From contig JAMXIF010000051.1 in the NCBI GenBank assembly GCA_028583685.1, positions 48,731,375 through 48,795,374 of the forward strand: a stretch of 64,000 bases of DNA. Direction: 5' to 3'. The position numbers and the translations under genes were made by a program. Source of the DNA: Petaurus breviceps papuanus (taxonomy: Eukaryota > Chordata > Mammalia > Diprotodontia > Petauridae). Positions within the stretch are counted from its first letter, which is position 1, and the number at the start of each line of letters is the position of its first letter. The notes under the pieces are model-generated. The model was not told where the DNA came from and searched no databases. It saw only the letters and a list, made by a program, of their open reading frames with translations. Positions 32,050-43,779 of the stretch are shown here, one piece after another.

Positions 32050-32920
32050 TAATATAATTTGAGGAAGGAGAGAGAATCAACATAGTGAAACTGAGGCTCA
32101 TGTTCCCCACCCCCATTGGTCGTATGGCCACCAATTTTTTTCCATCTATTTTTTTTTTCATTATTTTTTTTCCTATTTCTTTTTCCATCCTAGAAACTCT
32201 GGAAGACAAGCCACCAAGTCAGGGGTATCTCTTCATTAGACTACATGACAGATTCTTTAGGGAGTCCTATAAGCCAAAACATCATATACTTGCAACAGAA
32301 AAGGATTGGAAAACAGAGCTTTTTATACTAGTAGTAGTAGTTTTAAAAGAAAAATAACGAAATTGTAAAATCATACAAGAACCTTTTTCTTCTGTGTCTA
32401 GAATTTTGACAGTTCAGGAAAAGTTTTACTTTTAGAAGACAAATGGAGACTTTTTGTGGAAATTCTCACCAGTATATCTGGGTACTTTGCAAGAGTTTTG
32501 AGATGAATGGGCCCGGCTTCCTATTAGAAGCCATTCTATTTCAAGATCTATAGCTTTCCATTTCCTTGATACAAGTATATCACTACTACGCTTCTTAAAC
32601 TAATCACCCATGATTTGTGTCGTTTGGCGCCTCCTCAATGAAAGCAAAAAAAGAGCGAGAGAGAGAGATAGAAGGAGTGCGAATTGAGGAGATTGAATAG
32701 ATGGATTCAAGGTCCTTCTCAGCTCAAAAATTCAATAACTCAGAGAGATTTTCATGAGATAACTCGGTAAGAATTCCGGAGAGTAGAAGGAATGAGCCCA
32801 AGGGGGGAAGATTGCTGGATGTTAGCAATGGCTCCGAAGGGCAGGATTCAGTTCAGCCTTCATTGTCCTGACCACTTAGCAAAGTGAATGGGTGAGGCCA
32901 GATGACCTGTGAGGTCCTAT
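32050..32920. other. No recognised feature
   Basis: A short gagagagaga run near 32658; otherwise apparently unique. Confidence 0.5.
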
Positions 32921-32924
32921 GAAA

Positions 32925-33140
32925 GAAACCCTTAGCATCTATATAGTGCTTTAAGGCTTGCAAAATGCTTTACATTTATTATTTCAGTCCATCCTTATTG
33001 TGAGGTGAATGTTACTGTTATCATTTCCATTTTACAGATGAGGAAACTGAGGCAGAGATTAAATACCTTGCCTAGGGCTACACAGGCAATGTGTCTGAGA
33101 TGGGGTTTAAACCCAGATCTTCCTGATTCCACAGTCAGGA
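32925..33140 (-). mobile_element. MIR-like SINE, antisense, near full length
   Basis: 'ggcttgcaaaatgctttacat', 'ccattttacagatgaggaaactgaggc', 'ctgagatggggtttaaacccag', 'ccacagtcaggagccactgcc'. Confidence 0.78.
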
Positions 33141-33318
33141 GCCACTGCCACAGGGTCTCTCATGTATAGCTTATGCTGTACATTTATAACACGCTTCAGC
33201 TTTCTCATTAAGAATAATTTTGTGCACTCTGTGGAGCTACAGATACTCAGGTACAGTTCAGATTTACTCTTTCTTTGTGTCTGTCTCTTCTCTCCCTCTC
33301 CGTCAACCCTCCCTCCCT

Positions 33319-33319
<1 letters not shown>

Positions 33320-33370
<51 letters not shown>

Positions 33371-33380
33371 NNNNNNNNNN

Positions 33381-33430
<50 letters not shown>

Positions 33431-33435
33431 CTCTC
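33320..33435. repeat. (CT)n microsatellite with a 10-base assembly gap
   Basis: Pure ct on both sides of ten Ns at 33371-33380, with C/T-rich text continuing to about 33600. The true length is unknown. Frames across it (up to 206 codons) are artefacts. Confidence 0.96.
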
Positions 33436-33709
33436 TCTCCCTCCCTCCTTCCATCTTTCCTTTTCTCTTTCCTCTTCCTCCTCCCCCTCTCCCTCTCTCT
33501 CCCCTCCTTTTCCTTTCCCCCTCTGCCTTCCCCTCTCTCCCTCTAGCTCTCCTGCCTTCTCTCCATCCCTCTCTCCTCTTACTCTCTCCCCGTATCCTCA
33601 TTCCATTTCACAGCATCCCTAACCTCTCCATCTTCTCTATCCACCATTTTGTGTACAAGCTCCCTAAAGCCTATTTGCCACAGAGCTCCTTCCATGGATA
33701 TTTCTACAA

Positions 33710-33850
33710 TTGGAAGAATGTTAGATTTGGAGTTAGAGGATCTGAATTCAAATCCCAACAATGCCACTTCTTACCTGCGTAAGCAGCTTTGAGCCTTACT
33801 TCTTTAATCAGTAAAATCCAAGTGTCCTTTCTAGCCCTAAATCTGTGACC
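33710..33850 (+). mobile_element. MIR-like SINE
   Basis: 'gatttggagttagaggatctg', B box gaattcaaatccc, and the 'gtcctttctagccctaaatctgtgacc' tail. Confidence 0.66.
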
Positions 33851-34285
33851 CGTGCATAAGCATTCTCCATCAGGATCCTGCCTCTGCTCCCTCCCAGCAG
33901 CACCCAAGCTCCTTCCAAAGACAACTCTATTTTCATCAAGCATTCTGTGCCAACAGATGGCATCTGACTGCTCTTTTGTAAAAAGCTCTGCTGTCCCAAA
34001 GGTCTAGGAAGAGCCTGGCCCCTTCAAATGGGACCTGCTTTGTTTATGTGCTCTCCCTCCAAACATTTGGAGGACTTCATTTTTCTCCCAGCAAATAGCT
34101 TGCCAACTATAGCCCTGTCTCTCTGTCTCTGTCCCCTCCCCTCTTTCTGTTTTTCATGTCAAAGAGATGCATTCTTTGGGAAATTTCTAACTCAGAGCAA
34201 ACATGTTATTATATTGAAAACATAAGTTGTGACTATAGTTTCTGATCTTACTTGCGAGGTTCAGACATTCAGTGCACCAGGTCAG
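33851..34285. other. No recognised feature
   Basis: Apparently unique sequence. Confidence 0.5.
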
Positions 34286-34289
34286 AGAC

Positions 34290-34435
34290 TGATCAAAGAG
34301 TCATAGGTTTAGATGTGAAGGAAACCTTAGCAATCATTTTATCTAATCTCATTTTACAGATGAAGAAACTAAGGCGCAAAGGTGTTGACTTGCCCAAGGT
34401 CACACTGGTAGTAAAGCCAGGATGCTTCTGATTCC
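34290..34435 (-). mobile_element. MIR-like SINE, antisense
   Basis: 'gtgaaggaaaccttagcaatcat', 'cattttacagatgaagaaac', 'gacttgcccaaggtcacac'. Confidence 0.66.
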
Positions 34436-34474
34436 TTGGTAAACCATAAAGCTCTCTATAAGTGTTATAATCTA

Positions 34475-34590
34475 CTGTTGGTGCAGCTACTGCTGCTATT
34501 ACTATTACTACTTCTAACTACTACCATCACTACCACCACCCACCATCACTGCTACCATTACTACTACTACTACTATTACCACCACTGTGC
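34475..34590. repeat. (CTA/CCA)n trinucleotide array, imperfect
   Basis: tac, tat, cca and cta triplets for about 110 bases. Confidence 0.88.
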
Positions 34591-34599
34591 TCCTAATAT

Positions 34600-35175
34600 T
34601 ATTGTCCAATTGATTCAACCATGGGCAAGAGGATAGGCAGGTGCAGACAGGTCTAAATCTTCATTGCTGGAGAGAATACCCACAGAAACAAAATCATAAG
34701 TTCATTTTTTTTTTTAGTTTTTGACCTTCTTACTCCCCTCTAAGCCAAAATGCAAATTTCACAGAAGAAAATTCTGGTGACTCCTAATAATAACTGTAAG
34801 ATAATGAAGAAGACAAGAATTTTTGTGCAGTCCATCCATTAGAGAGGTCTCTGAGTCCCTCTTGGGTCAGTAGCCATTTTCTTCTTCATAAACACTGGTG
34901 ACATTAATGGAAATTGTTGCCAAGTGTCAGAATTAAAAAAAAAAACACCCCAAAGATTGTCTTTTGATTTGTCCTTCCTCAATAACAATCTTTTGAGAGA
35001 TGGCTGAGAAAAAAGATGGACCTGAGTAGGAAAAAGTGAAGAACAATTGGAGTTGAAGAAATTCTGACGAACACTAGCAGAACCTTTCTGGATACCTACT
35101 GCTTGTGGACCTACCTGGTGCTGGTCCCTGTCTTCAAAGAGCAAGAATGAGAAAAATACCAATGACAACAGCAAC
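34600..35175. other. No recognised feature
   Basis: A 119-codon minus-strand frame (34839-35198) has no recognisable domain. Confidence 0.5.
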
Positions 35176-35179
35176 TCTC

Positions 35180-35395
35180 TAAAGCTTTTCCATCTCATTT
35201 CATTTCATTTCAGCTTCACCCTAGCCCCATGAGGTAGACACTCTTGAGTATTTTTACAATCCATTTTACAGATGGACAGCCTGAGGCTTTGAGAGCTGAA
35301 GCGGTTTGCCAGACTGGTAACAATGAGAGGTGGTGTTGGAGACCCAGCTGCTCCCAGCCCCAAGCCTGGCACCCTCTCTACTATGACATGCTTGT
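35180..35395 (-). mobile_element. MIR-like SINE, antisense
   Basis: 'tagccccatgaggtagacac', 'ccattttacagatggacagcctgagg', 'cctggcaccctctctactatgac'. Confidence 0.62.
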
Positions 35396-35599
35396 GGTCA
35401 TTCTTTGAACTGCTGTTTCTTATTAATGCTATTTAATGAGCAAATTTTTAGCAGAAAACTCATTGCAAGTCTGGTTTATGGGGATGAAGAGAGTCCAGGA
35501 TTCATGTGTTAGAAGGACATTGGCTTGGCATTCTTGGTCTAAGGCAAATGCTGTATTTGTGATTTTTTCTGGAAGTGGGAATAATGGATATGCAGTGTT

Positions 35600-35760
35600 T
35601 TGGAGTCTGAAGGAGCCTCAGTGGTCATCATAACCTCCCTGCTTATTACCAATAAGGAAACCGAGATCCAGCAGGTCACAAATTTAGTAGTCGTCAGAAG
35701 TAGGATTTGCACCCAGCTTCTATGATTCCAGAGCTGAAATGAGCTTTACAGAGATGCAAT
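35600..35760 (-). mobile_element. MIR-like SINE, antisense
   Basis: 'gagcctcagtggtcatcat', 'aataaggaaaccgagatcc', 'aagtaggatttgcacccagc'. Confidence 0.55.
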
Positions 35761-35984
35761 TTCTGATAATAGTTATCACACAATGTGTTTGGTATAATTT
35801 TCATTTTAATATGATGTTCCTATTAAAACTTAATCCCACTGGTTTTCTGAGTAATCTCTCTCCCACATAGCGTGGGGTAGGATGTAAAACAGGGGATCCA
35901 AGCTGAAGCTGGGCCTTGCTTTGTGATCCTGGGCAAGTCACAGCTTTCTACGTATTTAGGTGATAGATATCTTCCAAGTTAGAA

Positions 35985-36170
35985 GATTTAGAGCTGTGAG
36001 AGATCTGACACCATCTAGGCCAGTCACCTCATTTTACAGATATGGAAACTGTGGTCGAGTGAGATTTCTTGATGTTTCCAGGGTTATACCCAAGTAGCAA
36101 ACATCTGAGTTTGGAATGGAAACCTCTCCTCCTCCCACAACTTTAGTGCCAGCAGTCTTAGGAGTTCATA
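35985..36170 (-). mobile_element. MIR-like SINE, antisense
   Basis: 'agatttagagctgtgagagatctg', 'ctcattttacagatatggaaac', then decay. Confidence 0.55.
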
Positions 36171-36424
36171 GTGATTCCTTCTATTTGGCTGATCTGCCCC
36201 AGTCGGGATAGAGTTGATGAAATTGTTGGTCCAGACCTAAGAAAGAAACTGGAAAACAGTTCAAGCCTGCATTTTAAATTGTACAGAGATATTCTCTAGC
36301 CCCGTGTTGATGAGATATAGCATATAGGCAATTCTTGTGTAGTAAGAAGATGAAAAGGCCAGGATTTTTGTTTGACTGTATCAGGAAATTTTTCTTTCTC
36401 TGTTGACATATATCCATATTTATG

Positions 36425-36443
36425 CATATATATATATACACAC

Positions 36444-36500
<57 letters not shown>
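36425..36500. repeat. (TA)n-(CA)n-(TA)n microsatellite
   Basis: ta runs flank a ca array. It is interrupted by the SINE that starts at 36501. Confidence 0.95.
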
Positions 36501-36501
<1 letters not shown>

Positions 36502-36752
36502 GGACATCTAGATGGTGCAGTGGGTACAGTGCTGGGCCTGAAGTTCAGAAGATTCATCTTTGTGAGTTCAAATCTGGCCTCAGACTCTTACTAGTAGTAT
36601 GACCCTGGGCAAGTCACTTTACCCTGTTTGCCTCAGTTTTCTCATCTGTAAAATGAGTTGGAGAAGGAAATGGAAAACTATGCAAAGAAAACCCCAAAAT
36701 AGGATCAGGAAGAGTCAGACACAACTGTAACAGCTCAACAACAACAACAACA
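36501..36752 (+). mobile_element. RTE-tailed tRNA SINE inside a microsatellite
   Basis: Full length: tggacatctagatggtgcag head, gagttcaaatctgg B box, gggcaagtcactttaccctg core, ggagaaggaaatgg tail block, agtcagacacaactg, ending in repeated caacaa. Flanked on both sides by ta/tg simple sequence. Confidence 0.93.
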
Positions 36753-36910
36753 ATGTGTATATATGTATGCACATGTATGTATATGTATATCTCTTATATG
36801 TGTGATATATACATACATATATGTGTGTGTCTCTTGGGAAAGATATCTATATCTATTTGTCTATCTGTCTATCTCTCTATCTATCAATCTATCTATCATC
36901 TATCTATCTT
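36753..36910. repeat. TG/TA and (TATC)n simple repeats
   Basis: Mixed tg/ta to about 36826, then tatc units at about 36845-36908. Confidence 0.9.
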
Positions 36911-38550
36911 TGCCAGGCAAATGTTTGGAAGCATTAATAATTGTGTTTTCCTCTTTACCTCTAAAAGCTGCCTAATTTGGCTTAACAGTCAGAGTGAAAA
37001 ATAATAATTAATGTGACTCATCCATCTCGAAACTGTAATGCATAACACAAAATGAGCCATCACGGTGGCAGGAGAAACATACTTGATCACATTGGAAGAT
37101 AATTTCCCATTGAAGAATAGAATGATCAGGACAAGACTGACACCAGTTAATCAGCTGGGCTGAGAGCATTTCCCACTCATGATCCATATAATTTTTTTTT
37201 TATTATGACTTACTGGTTTCAGTGATAATTGGTAAGCATCAGAAAAGATAATAATCATCCCTGAGCATCTATCAGGCTGGAATTCAGGTCTCTGCCATGC
37301 TGTGGATGTTGTTGAGTGTGGGAGAAGTGACTTATGAACGTTAGGCAAGCCCGCAGAGGAAATACAACGCAGTACTGTATCGGAATATTTTGCTGCATAT
37401 TTTAAAAAAAAAAAGGCTTTCTTGCTGGGAATATTGTAAAGTCCTTAGAGATAACTCTTGCCCATTAGCTGGCTCCCTGTTGCCACTAAGATAATATACA
37501 AAATCTTGAGCCTGTTACCATCAGGCTTTTATATGCCCCTACAGTGTTACTAGTCAAATTAGTCTAGGGTCGCTCTGACATCTCATTTCCCCGCCTTCAC
37601 GCCTTCACAACAAACTGAAATTGAAGTGAAATTATGTTATTCACAGAGATGGTACCTTTTTATGGACATATTCACCTCTACACCTATGTAAAGGGACCTT
37701 AATACATGGAAAACCACACTTTTCTGGACAAAGCAAAGATGCAGAAGGTTCCTCCTGAGTGTGTAGAGTCCAAAAACAGAGAAGAAAACCTTGACAGGAA
37801 GCTGAGACAGTATGTGTTCATTGGCTGATTGTGGTTTCATCCTAGAAGAAGAAAAGGGATATTCTCATCATTCTGATTCACTTACCTATATTAGGCCAAA
37901 ATTCATGGAATGAAAGGAGTCGTCTAGGGTGTGGTTGATTGAGAACAGAAAGGGAAGCTAGAGAATCATGAAAACATCCAGGTATCACGCTGGCTCATTA
38001 TGTGCCTGAATGCTGTGATTTTCAGAAATTTGGTATTTTTAAAAAGCGATAAGAAAGTGTTTCAATGACAGATACTTTTATGAAGAATACTTCTGAAATT
38101 ATCTGGTTGAAACCAATGGAATAAGTTCATTTGTTATGCCAGAGACTATTGTAGGAATTTAATTATTATTTTTTTTTTTGCTTTGAACCTGTGATTATAT
38201 CTGCATATGAAGCACAAGGTGTGGAAGGTCCTTTCACAAATGCAGCTCAACAACTCTTCAGCCACTTACAGCTTTAAAGAAGTAGGTTAGGGCCTTGAGG
38301 AGAGAAGCGATGGGCCTATCATCACATAGCTAGTACATGGACAGATTCTAGGCCTTGCCAGCGGTATGCCAGACACAGTTACGGTTAGTGCCCTTGCTAA
38401 ATTTTCAGTGTGAATATTTACACCTTGGAAAGCAGCAAACACCACAAATCAGGACTTGATTTATTGTTTAATTGTCCAGTCTTAGGGTGAAAATGTTCCT
38501 GATGCAGATTAAACTTAAAAGTGTGTCCTGCTTGCAATATGCACATGTGT
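36911..38550. other. Repeat-poor stretch, no recognised feature
   Basis: Contains aataattaatgtgactcatcc near 37002-37022 (a tgactca AP-1-like site beside attaat cores) and several gataa motifs to 37260. A decayed antisense MIR may lie at 38255-38395. No coding signal. Confidence 0.45.
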
Positions 38551-38554
38551 TTTA

Positions 38555-38660
38555 CACACCCATATATATGTGTGTATACATACATTTATACACCCATATA
38601 TACACAATATATACATACATATATACACAATACACATTTACACATGCATACACACACTTT
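38555..38660. repeat. (CATATA)n-like simple sequence
   Basis: Irregular ca/ta repeats. Confidence 0.85.
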
Positions 38661-38844
38661 TTTTTTTCTGGAGAGGCAGTTATTAAATAATTACCAGCAC
38701 ACTGTTGTGCTTAATAAATCCTTCTTAACTTGACACATCCCGAGTGTGATTTGAATACAAACCTTTCTGGTTTCTTTGTCCCCAAAGCTAATACTTCTAA
38801 GGAATAAACATATAAAGAGAAGATGTCCTTTTACTAGTAATAGT

Positions 38845-39075
38845 TCCCATTTTTTAGCACTTTGAGGTTCCCACAAGGCCTTGCCCAAAACAACCCTTAG
38901 AGAGGTTGAGATAGGCAGCATACCAAATTATTACCTGCATTTTACAGATAAGGAAATTCAGTCTCAGGCATATAAAATAATTTCCATCACTGATGAAAAG
39001 TAATAGAACCGAATTTTAAGGATTAAGCCTACATTATCATGATTCCCAGGCCCCTGCTCTTTCCATTATAGTCAT
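38845..39075 (-). mobile_element. MIR-like SINE, antisense
   Basis: 'tagcactttgaggttcccac', 'tgcattttacagataaggaaattc', 'ccctgctctttccattatag'. Confidence 0.6.
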
Positions 39076-39079
39076 GGTG

Positions 39080-39545
39080 CCTTTATAATGTAGAATGGCT
39101 AAGTGTACCTTTATTAAAGTTATTTTAAAATGTGTGATATTCCCATCTTCTTCACAGATTCCCCTTTGAAAGTAGAGGGATAATCTTTAAAAGGTGTTTC
39201 TGGAGAAGCAATTATCAAGTGTTAGAATCTTATCCCCTAACTGGCCTTCTCTTTCTAGGGTGCCATTGTAGTTCTGTTTGAAGGGAAGTTTTAAGTGTAG
39301 TTCAAGAAGTCTCAGTGTTCTGTCTCCAGTGGCCATGTGGTTTCCATGACTTATGTGGGGAAAAGGAAGGAAACTTTGTCAGAAGTTTCCATCTCATCAG
39401 CTTTGTAAGTTACCAACCTGTGGACTGGACTTTCTGTACAAAGAAGTGACCCAAGTGTGCATCCTAACAAGGGCCCTGATCTTTGCATTGTGGACATTAA
39501 ATCAGCAGGCATTGTTTGCTCTCCTTATGTTGTCTGAGGATTGAG
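39080..39545. other. No recognised feature
   Basis: Apparently unique. Confidence 0.5.
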
Positions 39546-39549
39546 TACC

Positions 39550-39745
39550 AGTGTAGTACACAGACCCAGGAGTAATAGAACCTGGGTTCAAATTCCACTG
39601 TTGGTGCTTATTCCCTGGGTAGCCTAAGACAAATCACTTCACTTACAAAATCTGGTCTCAGTCTCTTCATCTGTAAAAATAAGGAGATGGGACTAATGGC
39701 CTCCAAGGTCCCTTTTCACCCCAGATCTATATTCCTATGACCCTT
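39550..39745 (+). mobile_element. MIR/MAR-type SINE
   Basis: B box gggttcaaattcc, 'gacaaatcacttcacttac', 'gactaatggcctccaaggtcccttttcacc', 'gatctatattcctatgacc' tail. Confidence 0.7.
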
Positions 39746-40220
39746 TAATCCATTAGTAAAATCTGTTTGGCTGGACGGCCCATATTTCCATTGACTTTTC
39801 GTCATCTGGATCTCAATGAATGGGGCTAATTCTATATCAGAATGGTGTGAGGGAGGAAATGGTAGATTTGACATCAGAGGGCTTGGCTCCAAAACTGATT
39901 CTGTGTGACTCGGTGATTCAGTCACTTTGTGTTAGAGAAATGGGTTTAATGATCCCCATCCTGAATCACAACAGTCTGAAGGAAGGATTTTTATGTGATA
40001 ACATGAAAATTAGGCCTGTTCTCATTTGAAGGCCCATCTATACAAATATTTTTTATGTGCATATACAAAGTAGAGTTTATGGAAATATACTATTTAGAAA
40101 GCCCTGAGGTTGCTCTCAAATGAGAACAAAAGAACGAGTTTTCAGGTTCTAAAATTAGTTTTTTAAAAAGCATTCCTTTTCCTAAGTCTGGCTCAGAATA
40201 GAGGCATGGATGCCCTTCAA
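39746..40220. other. No recognised feature
   Basis: A weak SINE-like trace near 39880-39930; otherwise unassigned. Confidence 0.45.
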
Positions 40221-40223
40221 GCT

Positions 40224-40435
40224 CAGATTCTTAACCTGGGATCCTTGTACTTGGTGCGTGTGTGTATGTGTCTTAAATGTGTTACTAAGTGTAACTCAAT
40301 ATAATTGGTTCCCTTTCTGATGTTATATATTTTATTTTATGCATTCAAAAACAGTATTCTGAGAAAGGGTCCCTGGATTTCCCCAGAGTGACTACCGGAG
40401 GGGTCCAGAACATGAAAAAAGGGGAAGTACCCCTG
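40224..40435 (+). mobile_element. hAT (Charlie-like) non-autonomous DNA transposon
   Basis: Starts cagattcttaacctggg and ends ggggaagtacccctg (imperfect inverted termini). The body 'ctcaatataattggttccc...atgcattcaaaaacagtattctgag' is shared with 10267 and 12632. Confidence 0.66.
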
Positions 40436-40479
40436 CCTTAGCACCAGTATTATAACCCTCTTGGCTGTCCATATTGATT

Positions 40480-40605
40480 TCCATTATAGAATGTATACCA
40501 TTTGAGGGCAGGGACTGTTTCACATTTTTCTTTGTATCCCCAGCACTTACGCAGTGCCTGAAACACAGTTATCACTTAATAGATATTTGTCAATTGAAGG
40601 ACAAA
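40480..40605 (+). mobile_element. L2-like LINE 3' tail
   Basis: 'ccatttgagggcagggactg', 'ctttgtatccccagcacttacgcagtgcctg', 'cacttaatagatatttgtcaattga'. Confidence 0.77.
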
Positions 40606-41105
40606 TTAAACCTGCATTTTCAGTTGCTGTGAGTTTGATTGTTTTTCTAAGTCTCAGACTTCAAAGTCTCAGAGCTACAGAGTTGAATGATTGAGAAGCC
40701 CTGTGCCCTTTAAGCTTCAAGGGACCCAAAATAAAAACCGATACAAAACCACTCATCCCAACTATATGCAAAATATATTAGGAGTGGTGCAGCTCATGTC
40801 TTTTCAACAATTACTTAATATGTATTTTGTACCCAGTGCTGATATCTGGCAAACACAGATAGAAAGATGCAGAGAAGTCGCTGCCCTAAACCTTTTTTTA
40901 GACTTGTGTATGGGCAGAGGCAGGGGGCCAACAGATCGGTGACATCTAGCCAGCCACAGTTCTGACCTTCTAAGAGTTAACTCATGCTGTCCCACATAGT
41001 CCCCTTTTGTGTCCGTGCTTATACTTACTTCTAAGCTTTGTAATTGAATAAAAGATCCATTATTTATGAAGCATAGTAATTTCCAAAGCCCCATGTGGTG
41101 GAGGC
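40606..41105. other. No recognised feature
   Basis: A weak antisense L2-like trace at 40815-40890. Confidence 0.45.
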
Positions 41106-41109
41106 CTAA

Positions 41110-41142
41110 ACTCTCTCTCTCCCTTTCTCTCCCCCTCTCCCC

Positions 41143-41195
<53 letters not shown>

Positions 41196-41198
41196 TCT

Positions 41199-41255
<57 letters not shown>

Positions 41256-41305
41256 GTCTCTCTCTCTCTCTCTCTGTCTCTGTCTCTCTCTGTCTCTCTC
41301 TCTCC
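41110..41305. repeat. (CT)n microsatellite
   Basis: Nearly 200 bases of ct with tgtc interruptions. Frames across it are artefacts. Confidence 0.96.
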
Positions 41306-41555
41306 CTCATTAATAGAACATTAATCTAACCTCATCCAGCTGCCTGTGACTTCATTGAAGATTTGCATAGAGTGGTATCAAACATGAACCTTCCAGGTGG
41401 TAAAACTTAGAGTGGTCTGGCTTTTATACATGCACAATCAGATTGGGAAAACCTACCAGTGCTGCTGCTGCCACTGCTGAGACCATGTTGTATATTAAAT
41501 AGAGAAAGGGCCTAGACTTTTTGCATGTACATGCAGACTGTAAATTACTTAGCAT
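41306..41555. other. No recognised feature
   Basis: Includes a short gctgctgctgcc run at 41461. Confidence 0.45.
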
Positions 41556-41700
41556 CAATTAACAAGCATTTATGAAGCATATATCGTGTTAGGCACTGGA
41601 GATACAAAGATAAAAATGTAACAGTCCCCTAACCCCTGTCCTCAAGAAGCTTACATTCTAAAGGGGAGACAATATCATCACATATAAAGGTATGCAGAAT
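41556..41700 (-). mobile_element. L2-like LINE 3' end, antisense
   Basis: 'tcaattaacaagcatttatgaagc', 'tgttaggcactggagatacaaag', 'cctcaagaagcttacattctaaagg'. Confidence 0.68.
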
Positions 41701-41743
41701 ACATAAATGTTTTTGTGCGGGGAAACTCTAACTGCAGTGGGGA

Positions 41744-42310
41744 CCATGTATATCACTGATGAAAGCCTGATATCCAAGATTTATAGATTTTGACCAGAAA
41801 TTGTTAAGTACAAAGAGTGATTCCTTAATAGAATGTTCATCAAAGAATATGAAACATGCATTTTTCCAAAGAAGAATTTCAAGATAGAAATTACCATATG
41901 AAAACATGCTCCACTAATAAAGATGTTTAAATTAAAAGGACCCTGAGGTTCCCTTTGACACCTTAAAATTGGAAGTGTCCAAAAATGGGAACAACATTAG
42001 ATACTTGGTGACCATGAATTGGTCCAACCATTTTGGATATATTAATTTGGAATTCTTCAAGAAAAGTTACTAAGCTGTCCCTATACCTTGCCTGACAGGA
42101 GTGATCCTGCTCCTGTGCAATCATCCAGTAGAATGTAAGCTCCATGAGGGCAGGCATTATTTCTTATGTATATCTCACACCTAGGAAAATGCCTGCACCT
42201 TACTAAATGTGTATTGAACGATTATTTGGACATGAGATTAAAGACAAACCTGAAGTTAATGACAAAGAAAGGTTTCATAGATACCAAAATATTCACTGCA
42301 ATGCTTCTAT
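41744..42310 (+). mobile_element. L1 fragment, sense, interrupted by an L2-like tail
   Basis: 'gaaagcctgatatccaagatttatag', 'attccttaatagaatgttcatcaaagaatatgaa', 'gaattggtccaaccattttgg', then after an interruption 'gataccaaaatattcactgcaatgc'. This is the L1 ORF2 3' part in sense order, heavily decayed. Confidence 0.6.
42120..42225 (+). mobile_element. L2-like LINE 3' tail
   Basis: 'agaatgtaagctccatgagggcaggc', 'cacctaggaaaatgcctgc', 'aaatgtgtattgaacgatt'. Confidence 0.65.
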
Positions 42311-42539
42311 TACATCTGGATTTTTTTTTAACAGACTGATACCCAACCATGCTTTTCTCATCATGCCTTTTTTGAAGATGATTTTCATTCCCATGCAAGT
42401 ATAAGGCTTCATGTTTAACTGTTAAATTTTATCTTAATTTCCCCCCTCCTCCAGCACCAATTCTTGACTGTTGAAATGTTTTTTTTTTCCTGATTTTGTC
42501 ATCTGATAGGGTTTCCTTCTTCCCTCATCTCTTTGTATC

Positions 42540-42680
42540 ATACATAGGATCGTAGATTTAGACGTAAAAGGAACCTTAAGTCATTGGTCCAAATTCCTTA
42601 TTTTACTCGTGAAGAAAATCAAACCTCAGGAAGTGAAGATACTTGCCCTAAATATCACATTCACTTCCTATAAGTAAGAT
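42540..42680 (-). mobile_element. MIR-like SINE, antisense
   Basis: 'gatcgtagatttagacgtaaaagg', 'attttactcgtgaagaaaatc', 'gatacttgccctaaatatcac'. Confidence 0.52.
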
Positions 42681-42689
42681 AAAGCTAGT

Positions 42690-43120
42690 GATTTCAAGAG
42701 AGTGGAGGTAAGCAGGTGACAGCTTGGGCAAAGGTGCTAAACTAGAAGATCATTTATGGAAAAAAGCAAGTTAGCCAATTTGGCATGAAGAGAAAGGTTA
42801 AATAAATCTGAAAAACACATATCCACTGGTGTGTCTTGCCCCCCCCCTGTTTTTGAGTGGTTAAATCCAATAAATAATTCCAGAAAATTGAATGTTCCAA
42901 AGATGAGATAACCTGACTGGGGATGGGGCCGGGGAGGAGAAAAAAGCTGCCGAATTCTTAGTATGAGGACTTTTGGTGGTGGTCTGGGCTTTGGAACTTC
43001 AGTTTTGGGACCAAGTGAGCGCAATATGAGTGCGTAACATCCAAGGAGACAGTGACATTTTCCGTAGTTTGAGGAAACTGATTTAGCTAGAAAGGGGTCA
43101 GTAGATTATGATTTAAACAT
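42690..43120. other. No recognised feature
   Basis: A 95-codon minus-strand frame (42737-43024) has no recognisable domain. There is a C9 run at 42840. Confidence 0.5.
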
Positions 43121-43124
43121 AGCT

Positions 43125-43375
43125 TGACTGAATGGCAGGCAGCTTGGCCTAATGGGAAACAGGAAGACTTGGTTTCCAATCCTACCTTTGCCCTTACCAT
43201 TTAACAGAAGGGCAGTGACAACCTCTCTGAGTTCTAGTTTCTGCTTCAGTAAAATATGTTTAATAATACCTATAGTGCCAATATCAAAGCATTTTTGTGA
43301 GGCTTAAAATAATATATGTAATGCCTTTTGAAAATTTAATGCACTATGTAACATCTGTTGTTATTTTAGACAGGG
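43125..43375 (+). mobile_element. MIR-like SINE, near full length
   Basis: 'cagcttggcctaatgggaaac', 'gacttggtttccaatcctacc', 'acctctctgagttctagtttc', then the 3' end to 'catctgttgttatttt'. Confidence 0.72.
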
Positions 43376-43459
43376 AAAAGTACCGGCCATGGTAAAGAAA
43401 ATGTTTTATCAAATGTAGGAATGGATTTTCATAAAAAATCATTATGCACAGAGAGACTG

Positions 43460-43640
43460 CCTGGGACATTGAATAAAAGGTCAACCTTGGAATCAGGACG
43501 ACCTGGGTTCAAATTTTGCCCCTATTATATATTGGCTCTATGACCCAGCAAATCACTTAGACCCTCAGGACCTCAGGCAGATCTCTAAGACTTCAAGTTT
43601 TGGACGAGTTGCCGATCTGAATCAGAGACATGGGGAGTTT
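43460..43640 (+). mobile_element. tRNA-derived SINE with 'gcagatctctaagact' tail
   Basis: 'cttggaatcaggacgacctg', B box gggttcaaatttt, 'cagcaaatcacttagacc', then 'aggcagatctctaagacttc' and 'gagttgccgatctgaatc'. The tail type differs from the MIRs. Confidence 0.63.
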
Positions 43641-43779
43641 TTATTTAAATATATTGCCCAGGGGGACAAATTAATTAAAAAAAAAACAACACATACATTC
43701 TGCAAAAACGACATGATAGCAAAGAGGACCTGACTCATTCCAGTGGAGATTCTCTCTTTAAGGTATAGCGTTTCTCTGC

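Noticed and set aside
33107-33782. Long open frames on both strands (up to 206 codons)
   Set aside because: They translate a CT/GA microsatellite and ten Ns. Composition is Ser/Leu or Arg/Glu only.
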